A DNA stretch of 64,000 nt from Norana najaformis (taxonomy: Eukaryota; Annelida; Clitellata; Crassiclitellata; Hormogastridae): the NCBI GenBank assembly GCA_964023275.1, contig OZ029921.1:30767230-30831229 (forward strand), in the 5' to 3' direction. The notes beneath the pieces were generated by a model. That model was given only the letters and a program-made list of their open reading frames with translations, searched no databases and was not told where the DNA came from. Below, in pieces: positions 47,301 to 58,752 of the stretch (its first letter is position 1; every line of letters starts with the position of its first letter). Made by a program: the position numbers and the translations under genes.

Positions 47301-50300
47301 GTACCAGGTTTTGACACACAATGCGATGGACTATAGATAAAGTTGCTGATGAAGGAATTAGATTCTAGTCCTACAGGTTGAAGTATTTACATTGGCAAAA
47401 CCCATTTTTCTTCTGTGGTACTTTTTTCGTTTTCATAGCTTAAAACTTGAACATGTTCCCTTAAAACTTGAACATGTTCTTGATTATCTGATCTAATCTA
47501 ATGACTTCTATAGTGCCCTTCTGTAGTGCAGTTATCATAATTCACATGACAAATTGAAAGTGAAAGCATAATCAGAAATTATGGTATGTTGGAGAAATCC
47601 ATTTCAAATACAACAAGCCACGTTAATACATGATAAATAACCGGATTATATGATTGGACTCAGTTGACCATTTTATATTTTGCTTCAGTGAGAAGATTAC
47701 AGCATATGACACGTGATAAAATGCTTTTGCTGCTAAAGGTATATAAACTCTAGATGTGATTTTGTATAATGACTTAAGAAACTTATTTCTTTTTCTTGAT
47801 TTCAGTACAAAAAGGAAAGTGTTTTACCTAATCCTATTTGCCCTCCAGCTCAGAAGGAACAAACTACAACAGCTTACGGAACTTTGGACGAGGAACTGAT
47901 AAACTACATCTTTCAGCTGGACAAAGCAGCACTGAGATCGATCATGACTCAGGATTCTACGGCCATTTGCCAGTTCTGTGAAAAGGAATCCAGTGTCGAT
48001 CCTTATTGCTGTAACGCTTATTTGAACCATTTAAAAATTCTGCAGAAAAGTGAACTGAATGATGAACTGAATGGAAGATTTGATCTCGACTTACGGTCAC
48101 AGTTGCTTGGAAATCAGAAAATGAGGAGAGGAGGAGGATCTGCCACAGAGGATCGCTCTCCTCTGCGGTCAGCCTTTCAGTCTCACCTGATCATGGTCAC
48201 GCATCAAATCATTTCTCAGCCATGCGTCTGTCGTTATGTATTGTAATATTTAATGTAACCAACTATTCTTATAGCTCCCATGATTTTAGAGCATCTACAG
48301 TCTGTGTGGCACGGTGGTCTATTGGTAAAGCATTTGGTCAGTGATCATGCGTTTGCAGCTTTGACTCCGTGTAATGACCCTGGGCAAGTTGTTCACACAC
48401 ACCGTGCCTCTGTCATCAAGCAGTATAATTTGGTACCGGCATACGCTGGGAAGTAAACAGTAAGTCCTGTGATGCACTGGCCCCCATGTCCAGGACAATG
48501 GGACTCGTCCATTGCCAGCTCAAGGGCCTAAAGAAAAGGAAATGAGATATGGGATACTTTACTTTTTTACTTTACAGTCATGTTTAGCATAGGTAGTTTA
48601 GTTTTTTTCCAAAATGATGTACTATATAGTGTCGTTTACAATTAAGCATATGTTTTGTTGTGTTCTTTAATGTTAAGTTAAATACCAGTTAGCATAATAT
48701 GTAATAGTTTGTACTGTATGATATGTATACAGCAGTGTTCTGTATCATATCGTAGCTTTAGGGCACTAGTGTGATGTAGTATGTAGTGTACAGTATGTAG
48801 CATATCATGCTATGTATTGTGAAGTGTAATGCAGTGTAGTTTATCAGGGCATATTATGCAACAGATGTTGCAGTATTCGTTTTAGAATGTTGGCAGAGCA
48901 GAAGAAATGCATTGGTGTAATGTAATGTAACAAGCCGTTCAAGCATGTGTGAAGTTTTCATAGCTCTGTAAAGCACTACATAAAGCTAGTCTGGTCTAAT
49001 CTGGAAAATTTAATATGACATATAATAACACACAAGGCAACGAAAGGTCTCTTCTATGTAAAACCGCACTTCATAAACCGCACTTGTGATCCTGTCTATA
49101 TAATAACTATTAACACTACCAGTAAGCAGAGCAGGGTTGCACGGGGAAATCTGACAATTCAGTGGACTCTGTCTTGAACTTTGCCTGGATATGATGACTT
49201 GGCGATGTCCTGCAAAAGAAGTGAATCTCATGCCTGATTGTCAGAGGCAGATCAAAATTCTTTACTTAATAAGATTAGATGCCATGTTTGCTCAGTTTCA
49301 TCTGTTACTTAGTGAATTCTTGCAATTTTCATTTTTACCTTAAATCTTGTAGTTCTGGCCAGAAGTGCTATAAAATTTCTTTCACTTGCTTAATAAGATA
49401 GGATGCCTCATTTGCTTGGGTCTAATTAATGAATTCCTCCACATTTTTTTATATTAATTATATAATTAATATTTTTTAATGTATCTTTTTTATATTTATT
49501 ATTAATTTTTCAGATCTGCAAAGAAGAAGAAAAAGACACAGTTCGCAGACCAGACGTTTGGTTCTCAGCACGGTTTGAAGCAATCAAAGTCACCCAAAGA
49601 AAGACTAACTGGTTCACATACAAAAGACCAAAGCGCGGACAAAGTTGTTAAGGATCAACACAGTTCACGAATGGCAAGAAACTTTACTCAGTCGATGGTG
49701 AAAGATGCAGCAGCTAGATCACAGTCGTTGGCACAAGGCAGAAATCTTGTTGGTCAGAATGCCTTTCTGTATCAGCGTGAGTTACTATTTCCAACTTGTG
49801 ACGGTCTTTTTAGATTGGAAGAGTAACATTCCTCAAATACAAGTAGACATAACCTGCAGTCTCACTCACTGTTTAAAATGGGAGTATAATCAGCGTTTAA
49901 TGCACTGTATATGCCTGCAGAATTATATACAGTGCAAAAAAGCTATAGTGGCCAGACCAGGCTTTTGTTCCAACCAATAACTCATGTTATTAATAAATTT
50001 TGGAAACAATTTTACAACAGAATTTGTAAATTCAATACCTGTTTAATACCTGTTGAATTTATAGATTCAGTTGTCAAAGCTCAACTTTAAGGTTTAACTT
50101 CAAATTTAAACATGTTATATATTAAATTTTGGAACAGTCTGACAACAGAACTTATAAATTCAATACCCACTGTACCCATTTTTAGTTTTGTTGCCAAGGT
50201 TCAATTTTAAGGTTGTATCTTCAAATCTTGGACCACCGCAGGATGACTGAAACAGGTCACCTGGCCCCAATTGGGTTCCCTCACTTGCAGAGTTTGGCCC

Positions 50301-53300
50301 AGGATCTGCAAGTATGCACTGTGAGCCCCAATGTTTGCCTTTTTTGCCACATATGCATCATGAGTACTCCTATGAAATCTCCTTGTGCCTCCATACTGGG
50401 GGATCCGTTTGGTCATCCACTGTCAAATTCCAAAGAAGAGCCACACAGATACAGGGAGAGTACCTTTGAAGTAGTTCCAAACAAAATGACTTGAGGCCAC
50501 AGATGTCAATTATTTAAGAAACCGAAAGGAACATTTGGCCAGAAATTTTTCAGAGCAAGAGTTATAGACTTGTGGAATGGTTTGAATGATAGTAATATTA
50601 TAACGGCTTTTAAGAGAAAGCTTGGCTGTTGAGCATTCCCGGTAATTTGCAGTGATTCTAACAGATTAAATATCTTCTGAACCCTTTGAAAGCCCTAGTG
50701 TATTCTATTACTTGCTATATTTGGTATATAATGTTTTGGAAATAGGTTGCTTAGTAAGAATGAAATTATAAATTTGTTGTATGATAAAAAAATTATCTGA
50801 ATGATTCGACCGATACTTTGGAGCAGAGGGAGGAAGACAGTTGAAGACGATCAGCTACCAGTTGTCCTCAAAGAAATGTCTTGAAGACGGATGGACTCTG
50901 AGCTTCTCTTCAAGTCTTGCACGTTCAGAGTTATATGAAGACTACAATGACCTCATTCAGACCAGTGTAAGACCTTATTAGTATTACTACAGCTGTTTAC
51001 AACTGAAATGCCTCCCCTTCTCTCTTCTTCACTGCATTGTATTGAATCATTCTCACCTTCTCAACTGGTATTTAATTCACATCCTTTGTTGTTTGCATTG
51101 AATTTAGATAACGATCCCTGCAGTGCAAGTATGCCGAATAAGTTGTTAAGTAATGCATCTGTGATGCAAGGAAGGGTTGGAAAGTACCTTCCATTTATGA
51201 CACACATCTTGATGTCTCTTGATCTTCTTGTTATTAATGCCTAGTGTGCAGTAGCGGCTCATGGGTTGCTTGCATCGGGAAGGCAAGAGCATTTCCAGAG
51301 GGGCGCCATATTCGGGCAGTCCACCATGCATGGGTCTGGTCAGAGAGAGGCACCAGTGTATAACCAAGAGGGGCGGGGACGAACCACCCCACACCTATAG
51401 CTAAATCCACCACAACTGGTATGCTAGTTTAAGGTGCTGCTGTTGAATGGCTTTTGCATGCAAGGGCTTGCTCAAGGTCCTTACAGCAACCGTCTTAGAG
51501 GAGGGTTGAACCACTACACATTTACACGATGCCTTTAAAGAAGCTATCACAGGCGGTTCATCGGGGCTGTTGGAATCTTGATTGTTTAGAATATGAAACC
51601 TCAGAGTTCATGCTAGGTTACAGCTGAGTTCTAGCACTTGCTTTCGGTTTAGCATTCTTATGGATGCTGAAATATCGAAAAGGCAGCAGAGTAGCTAAGC
51701 TCATTGCAAATCAGCAAGGCAATAAAAGTATCATAAAAATAAAACATATTCCTAGACGCTTCTCAGTTTGTTTTTGACAGAGACTACATGGACGCAAGAC
51801 CTTGTTTGTCAGAACCTACAACAATGGAAATATTTTTGCAGTCATCTTTCCAGATGGAAGTGGAACTATTTTGTATCCTTGTTCTTTGAAGATCATACAG
51901 TTACATATAATAATAATAATAAAATAATAATAATAATAATTAGTAACTTCCAATGCACCGGTGTCTAATGTGATAGCACACCAGAGCCAAGCCACAATCA
52001 GGTCAATATCCGGAAGGTCAGTCCACAAGATAAAGAGGCAGTCTAAGGTGGATAAGCAGTTTGATGGATAAGCAATATAATAACAAATAAACAAAGCAGC
52101 AAAAAATAAAGTGAAAATGCATAGTACCCAGTATACAAATAGATTCGCATACAAACGTGTAGGCACACGTAATATACAATGCATTATGCATATGTACATG
52201 TATGTGCACATGCATATAGGTAAACACATACAATTATTTCAAAGAGTTAAGCAAAACTTTATCTACCTCAAACACAGCAGTGCATTAAAGAATCTAGCCC
52301 TGTATTTCTCTGACAACAGAGTGTGTTCATATATTTTTCTTCCAAGCCAGTGTACATAACAAACGTAGAGATTCTGTACTAAAATTAACTTCTTAACAAT
52401 ATTCTCTATGTAGCCATCCAGACGGTAGGGTGGCCATTAGTGTTGTTCAGACTGGTGAAGGATTATACACATACATCGTACAGGATGATTCAGAAGAGTC
52501 AAGAATACTGGCCATCTTTCAACCCGATGGCCATTCATGCGTGTATTTTCCAAATGGCAGACTGAGGTAATCGGCTCCTCATATCTCTTGAGGTACTTTT
52601 GAAGGAACTCCACAGTTGAAATGTTACTCAAAAATCATCCAAATCATAGTCAGCTGCATCTTTAAGCACTTTGAAAATGTTTTTCTATGTAATAATTTGT
52701 AATTACCCAGATAGATACAAAATATGTAAACTATAGATAGAAAAAGTGCCATGGAATTATCAAATTAACTACAAAATATTGATAAATTCAAGTTGCTTAA
52801 TGGTAAGAGTTTTAATTAACGTTAACAATAGCACCCACTGATTATTAAAATTATTATTGGGCTCCATCTTATTAAAATGCCATCACCATAGCATCATTTT
52901 AAAAGCATAGCCACTGGAAACAGTAAATTTTTGTCAAAACATTTTGTATACATGTTAGTAGGTCCCTAGTTTGTTTTTCACGTAGAATCAGCCTTTCGCC
53001 AACTGGAGGTGTAGAAATTGGTCGCCGTGGGGCAAAGAAGAGGAAGTGGCTGTGGCATGACATGTACGACCAGCAACAAAGAGCGCCCCTTCAGCCGATT
53101 ACCATCGGCATTATGCCTGAATGTGGCATTCGAATCATGTCCCAAGCAAACATCACTGTTACATATAACAACGACTGCAGGAATATCAGACTTCATGTTG
53201 GAACCAAGCTAACGGTCTGTTGTTTATTTAATCTAGCAAATAATTTAATATTATATAAAATGTAATACTGCTATAATTATACTCAAGGCATCAATCAATA

Positions 53301-53844
53301 ATTGCTTCAAAATGAAACCACAGTCCATAATCATAATCCATTAGAGAGGTTTGGCAGAGATCCGAAAATTCGGAGACCAGCATGAACAAGGAAATTGTAA
53401 ATGTACTCGGTATACTAGAGCAACCTTTCGGCCTTGACCCTGCTCATTTTGCAATGAATTTATTGGGCGAGATCCTTCACCACCACTGCCTGTTTGACTG
53501 GGTGCCATTTGAAGTCCCCACAGGCATTTAAGGACCCTGTGCACAGACCGTGCTAGCAGCAGTCAAAGACATCAGTCTGGAATCAAGACTCGAGGCTCAT
53601 GGTAACGCAAACGTGAGACACGCAGAGAGAAAGACTGGCAAACCAATAACTCTGCTGCCCATAAATTTACAACAGAACCTCGTTATAATGTGCTTCATTA
53701 TATCGCAAATTCTGATATAATATGGTCAGGTACATAGATGCCAGATTTAGTTCAGCTTTAAAAAATAACCTCATCATAACACAACCTCATTATTAGGTGG
53801 TTCTTGGTATGGCTTCCATAGACAGCTTTACAAGGAGGTTCTGG

Positions 53845-53925
<81 letters not shown>

Positions 53926-54940
53926 CATATACATATACATATATATATAGACCCAGAACTGTAAGAACTACAACTGTAAGAATGTGAATGGACTGTTTGT
54001 AAATCTCATAAATTTATCAGTGCCACACAAAAGCTGCGTCAGGAGAACAGCTTATTTACCGCCGCTATATAAATTCAAGTCTGCAAGTCAAATTGTTTGG
54101 TTAGTATCAGTGCCAGGTCAGAATCTGGGGAATGGGTCAAGCCGGGGAGACAGCATGGTGCTGTGGTGGAATATATCTAATATCTAATGGTGTATGTGCC
54201 TGTTTGCATTACTTTTTTGCAGACTTTGTTCTTTCTACACTGGGCAATAATTGTAAAATAGAAAGAGTGCTTGTTTGGACAAATATTTTGATTTATTCTT
54301 TTCAGCTGAGCTCCCAGTTCAGGCAAGCTGCACCGAAAGACTTCTACGACCAAGATGAACAATTCCGAAAGGAGACAAAAGTACACGTTGCGTAAGTATT
54401 TCTCAAAATATCATCCAAGAGTCAGGCCCTTTTAGATTATAGACTTTGAGGCCAAATATGGCCCCTCTGGCTCCACCGTGGACTATCCTGATAGGGTATG
54501 TCAAAAACACCTTCAATTTAATACAAGTTAATAAGTTTAATAACAACAAGTTGATAGGGTACTGAATTTTTAGGTCCTCAAGATCTGTTTGCCTTAATTT
54601 TGTTTCACCAAGTGCCAGCAGAGTTTACGGTTATGAACACAAGCCATGTGTACATTTTGTTGCAGAGTGGTTCTTTCTGTAATAGATGTTACATACACAA
54701 ATTGAGTATAACAGCATGTCTACAATCCACTATTAAGTCACTTCATCTAACAGTTTGTATCTGTGTAATACTTTTCGTGTCTTTGTTGTGTTTATTTGAC
54801 TTTGTAGGACTTTGATAAACCAGATTTTGACTGTTCTTGAGTTTCCCAAATCTGCAAAGCTAGACAACATTCCTCTGCCACTGCACCGGCTGAACAGCAG
54901 TCATCAAAAGAAATATCAAAGGAGTCAACTGACCACATAA
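44317..54940 (+). CDS. ERICH6-like protein with FAM194 domain, complete
   Basis: Function is unknown in the family, and ERICH6 proteins are testis-rich in mammals. Thirteen exons: 44317-44545, 44973-45096, 45403-45521, 45926-46086, 46980-47051, 47806-48167, 49514-49776, 50827-50966, 51781-51872, 52414-52566, 52986-53214, 54306-54391 and 54808-54940. They total 2163 nt and about 720 residues, all in phase. The N-terminus is acidic with EEEFYDID and DVEFYAVS. The middle has a cysteine cluster ([15 protein letters not shown]) and a lysine-rich linker. The C-terminal half is the FAM194 fold: [17 protein letters not shown], then [50 protein letters not shown] and [19 protein letters not shown]. 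The exon ending at 47051 uses a GC donor (CAG/GCAAGT). Orthology to ERICH6 rather than ERICH6B or C3orf20 is not settled. Confidence 0.88.
46105..46278. repeat. Pyrimidine-rich degenerate tandem repeat
   Basis: Imperfect repeats of ATCTTACCTTACC and CATCCTTACCTTATC fill the start of ERICH6-like intron 4, beginning about 20 bases after the donor. Such a tract on the coding strand could hide 3' splice-site signals. Confidence 0.7.
46768..46885 (-). pseudogene. 5S rRNA-derived sequence (pseudogene or 5S-SINE)
   Basis: On the minus strand it follows 5S rRNA from about position 25 to 110: GTTGATCTGTAGCCGATACA, GTTAAGCACCATCGAGTCTG, GTTAGTACTTGGAAGGGTGA, then CCATCTATGGAATACC. The block CTGGTTAGTACTTGGA is the near-invariant box C region. 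Several substitutions break known pairings and the 5' end is missing, so it is not a working gene. It lies in ERICH6-like intron 4. Confidence 0.8.
47052..47805 (+). other. ERICH6-like intron 5, GC-AG type
   Basis: The intron begins GCAAGT and ends TTTCAG. No GT donor gives the phase-0 junction that the next exon ([10 protein letters not shown]) needs. It contains a diverged repeat at about 47060-47110 and a TCTAATCTAATG fragment near 47490 that recurs near 1318 and 4100. Confidence 0.7.
48303..48545 (+). repeat. tRNA-derived SINE, family B
   Basis: GGCACGGTGGTCTATTGGTA (A box TGGTCTATTGG), then a decayed B box, then CCTGGGCAAGTTGTTCACAC and the GTCCATTGCCAGCTCAAGGG end. It lies in ERICH6-like intron 6. 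Confidence 0.7.
50510..50632 (+). mobile_element. Non-LTR retrotransposon ORF2 C-terminal fragment
   Basis: The frame reads [20 protein letters not shown], then TAFKRKLGC and a stop at 50630-50632. FF..RV..LWN.L followed by a short FK..L helix is the typical end of CR1/L2-type reverse transcriptases. The rest of the element is absent. It lies in ERICH6-like intron 7. Confidence 0.6.
51249..51418. mobile_element. Candidate hAT-type MITE, about 170 bp
   Basis: The left end CAGTAGCGGCTCATGGG and the reverse-complement right end CAGTTGTGGTGGATTTAG resemble the CAGTGGCGGATTTAG ends of many hAT-Tip100-like MITEs. No exact 8-bp target duplication is visible, so the boundaries are uncertain. It lies in ERICH6-like intron 8. 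Confidence 0.35.
51425..51532 (-). repeat. Family A SINE fragment
   Basis: CAAGGGCTTGCTCAAGGTCC and GGAGGGTTGAACC are the family A body and B box. The tail and head are lost or decayed. Confidence 0.6.
53395..53560 (-). repeat. Family C SINE fragment
   Basis: The reverse complement contains GGTGGTGAAGGATCTCGCCC, AATAAATTCATTGCAAAATG and AGCAGGGTCAAGGCC, with GTCTGTGCACAGGGTCC before them. It lies in ERICH6-like intron 11. A separate tail-type fragment precedes it at 53280-53340. Confidence 0.65.
53848..53950. repeat. (TA)n microsatellite
   Basis: A nearly pure AT dinucleotide run of about 75 bases with ACATACATATACATA variants at its right end, in ERICH6-like intron 11. Confidence 0.95.
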
Positions 54941-57900
54941 GATACATTAATACTCTTTAAAAACAAATTTGATGCTTTTTGGAAGTAAGCTTGTGTATTA
55001 ATCGTGCCAAAAGTTATTTAGTCAGGAATTAAGATGTTTGGAATTTAACAGTATTGTAATATTTTCTCTTACATGTAACTTCTTGAAACTTGGCTGCCAA
55101 CATTCCATTATATATCTCCTAACAATTTTGATTGTTGCAAAAATCAAACAAAAGTGAGTACCCTGTGATGATACAGAAAGTCTTTGTAAAGAAAACTACA
55201 AAAGATGTATTTAAATGCAAATTGTTATTTATCAGCTACATGGCTGTAAATTATTGTTATCTTATGCCTTCTCTGCACCCACTTTTGCCCACTGGTTGCA
55301 CGTAGTGAAAACATCGACACCAGAGTGAAGCACACCACAGAAGATGATGGAGCAGCTGTAAAGTAATATAAGATGTCAGAAGACTTTGAAAGAAATAGGA
55401 ATTTGTTTATTGATTTATTTATTTTCCAACAATGAATATATGTGTATAATAATTTATTAATTTATGTTTGGGCATGTACATCAGCAGCTCTGAAATGGTA
55501 CGCTGTAGCACACTCGTCTGCCATAAGGGAGTTTTAAGAGTGTGAGCAAATATTTGGTATTTATTTTCAAGCCATTCATGTCTCACTTGTTAAAATATAC
55601 AGTAGTTACATGACGTAACTCGCTCACAATATATAATAGCTCTGCAATTAATCGGTATTATGCACAGCTTTATTACAAAACGAAAAGCAATAATTGTATC
55701 AACGTTTGATGCCACCTAACTCACATTTCAAAATATATAATAGCCATGCAATTAATCTACTAAACTGCTTTGCTTTACTGCATAATGTAATACATTAATA
55801 AGCAACACTTGATGTCACCTTAGGCCTATTTTCTAACTTTTCTTGACCCTGCCAAGCAACAGAAATTTTGTCAAAGCAGGAAAATGCACTGTGAGGGAAT
55901 TTACACAATACGGTGTGCTAGTGTGAAAATCAATGGGGGACCACTGACGCACATTATATACATGCATTCCTGATGTAGATGGCTTGTATGCATTTAAACA
56001 TGGTGATTGTTACAGAGAATGTGTATTTAGGAATGTAAGAATGATTTGTTGGTAATATTTGAATTTAAAATGGACAGTGTTATTTTCTTTTGTCTTGCTG
56101 AATTTCTGCCATTCAGATACTTCAACACAGGCTTGAGATGCAGACTTGAAATTGCAAATTTAGTGTAAATGCTTTGCCAGATTGAGACAACCTTTTATCA
56201 GTCAAGTTCAAAAGAGTGTAACTTTGTTATACAAGTTATAACCAGATTTGAAGAAAACAGACTGTCAGTCAAATGGAAGCTTCACTTGTACCATGCAGAA
56301 AACCATGACTAAGTTTTGCAAAGTTCCGTAGTTATTTCAGAAGACAGTAGTTCTGTTAAAGGCCAAGGTTCGAGACTTCCATTATGTTCAGGATTGCAGT
56401 GCTACAGGCATTTCTCTCAGATAATCTTCAAGAGTTTTGAGCTGCAGTAGAGCAGGGGAAACATCAGTAACCTAGCTGTGACACCCATGCTAAGCCTCTC
56501 TGCTTCAGTTAAACTTAAATGAACTAGTTGTTCTTAATGAATTTTATGGCTAGTAAGGTGTTACTTTTAGTTTTGTTCCATTTATGAGATACAACTTCAT
56601 AAGTGACTGGACCAGTCAGACATAAACGAACTGAATGCATTCTAGGTTGCCACATGAAGCAGTACAAACTGTTGATAAATAGCAAAAGAGCCACAGTGGG
56701 AGACCAGTTAATTGTGCTTTTACATTTTGACGTTAAACCTGTGCTGTTGAAGTTACGGGTACCTGGAACTGAAAATGAATTTATCGAGTTAGATCCTTCG
56801 CTACCGCTGCCTGTTTGAATCAGTGCCACACCATTCAAGGTCCCCATTTATGGACCATGCTGTTATGGTGGGTTGTTTTAGGTTTAGAGAAATGTGGCAG
56901 ATTGGATTGATCAGAGTAAGATTTGTGAAAATCTTGAGCAAATGAAGCACATTATTGCTGGCAGCCATAAGCTTACAACTTGGGAGTTCAGTCTTACTGA
57001 GGACACCGTTGTGATGAATGTATGGGATCAGACTATAGTTTTGACAGCGTCTCACGAGATAGGATCTTGCCTACTAAATTACTGCAAGCAGAAATGTCTG
57101 AAGCATTTAATCCATAACATACATCATCTACTCTTGGGCTAGATGAATGGACACATTAACATTGTAGTGCTCTGGATATGTCTGGTTTACTCAACTCCTC
57201 TAAAATTAATCAACCACAAGTTCATGGGGTCTAGTCTCTCATTTTTGCCAAATGACTCCGATTTTGGTGTAATTGAGCAGGCAAGGCCAAAGTCAACAGA
57301 AATTACAATTTCGAGCGGTGGTACCAGAGCACTGAGAAAAGCAACCAGCAGCCATTTAAAGCGAATAGAATGAAACAGCATGATTTTGTCAGTTTGGCAT
57401 CTTTATTGGAAGCAATCAACAGGAAAATAAAATGTGGAAATGAGGTGGAGAGGTAACAGATACAGTGGATTTGTGTGCTCAAAGAGAAACCATTTATGGT
57501 GTTCTTCAAATAATCCTAGGAGGTACAGGATATCCAACTGGAGGGTTGGTTAATCTATACCTGGGAACATAACCCCAGCTGATGAAGAAGTGCCATTCAC
57601 GGAGGTGTCATTCGTTAAACACGGCAGAAAAGCAGCTCTATGCAGCAAAATATTACCTGTGCTGAATGATAAATCTGTCTGACCAACGAAAACCACGTGA
57701 ATCTGATACACCAGTGCATCATCCAGTGTTTGACGAACTAAAATGTATGTAAGAAATTTCAAAACCACCTTATGGAAGACAAATTGCTTTGTGTTAGCAA
57801 GTATAATAGTGAAAAAGTAGTCCAAACACTGTCCTGTTCAGAGAATGCACTACAGATAGCTTTCTGTTCAGTAATAATGTTTAAGATTTCTTGCTTTTTA

Positions 57901-58752
57901 CTAATTTCTGTTAGTTTCTGTTTTTCCTGTTGAATAATCAATGTTGTTATTAGCTTAAAATGCCCTTATGCAAGTATTTTGTGTACAGTTGAGCATTTAA
58001 ATTTAGAAATTGTTACCAGACTTTGTAATTCTGCTGTTAGGCTTGCGTAAGTTGTTCCTACGTTAATTATCATCAAAAATTACTTAACATTACAATTTCG
58101 TGTTGTTTCAACAGTTCTTTATTGCATGCCTACACGTTATGTTGACAGCGTTGTTTGCCCTAACCACAGTACCCTTTACTTGATCAACAGTATGTGACAA
58201 TAGCAAATGCACAGCACATCAAAGATATGAAATTTCTAATAGTTTAGTTAGTATATAACCCCAGTTCCTGTTTTATCATTGAATAAGCAAAGAAACAGAA
58301 TAATGGGAAGCCATAATGTAAATTCCAGAGACTAAATATCTTTTAACTAAGACATTTCCGGTAAAGTACAAACACATTAATAAATCAAAGATTTAAATAA
58401 TATAAAAATAAATATTAATACAATATCTATTGCCTATAATAAAGTCACACAAATGCAAGCAGTACCAGTGAGCAACGCTATCAGCACTTGCTAGAGTGGA
58501 TGTAACTTCGGTGGCTGTAAGTCTCCGCACTATGCAATCACATGAATTATATAACCAGTTCAAGCAGAGTTCCAGTGGTGCCTGCAGCTAAAAAGCACAA
58601 ATAAACTGACAGCAGCTCAAAATCAGATGCTTTAAATCACTGCCAATCAAATCACAAGCTCATTTTATATGTACATACATTCCTATCATTACCTAATTCT
58701 TTGTTTCAACACGAAAAGCAGCCAAAAACGACAAAAAAGACACACTAAAAAC
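54941..58752. other. Convergent 3' regions of ERICH6-like and CCDC92 genes
   Basis: The two genes face each other across 3.8 kb. No coding region is supported. The left part is the likely ERICH6-like 3' untranslated region, and AT-rich sequence near 58380-58440 could provide CCDC92 polyadenylation signals. A family C SINE fragment sits at 56765-56870. The stretch 57140-57400 may be old repeat DNA, but I cannot classify it. Confidence 0.5.
56765..56870 (-). repeat. Family C SINE fragment
   Basis: The reverse complement has GGACCTTGAATGGTGTGG, then CAGGCAGCGGTAGCGAAGGA and TCTAACTCGATAAATTCATT, the family C core. The head and 3' end are missing. Confidence 0.6.

Noticed and set aside
51816-52229. 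A 137-codon minus-strand frame with many Tyr, Ile and Cys
   Set aside because: It overlaps an ERICH6-like exon in antisense and runs through AT- and TAA-type simple sequence.
57143-57381. Overlapping plus and minus open frames
   Set aside because: Both lie between convergent gene 3' ends, match no family I know, and lack splice or start signals. Possibly old repeat DNA.
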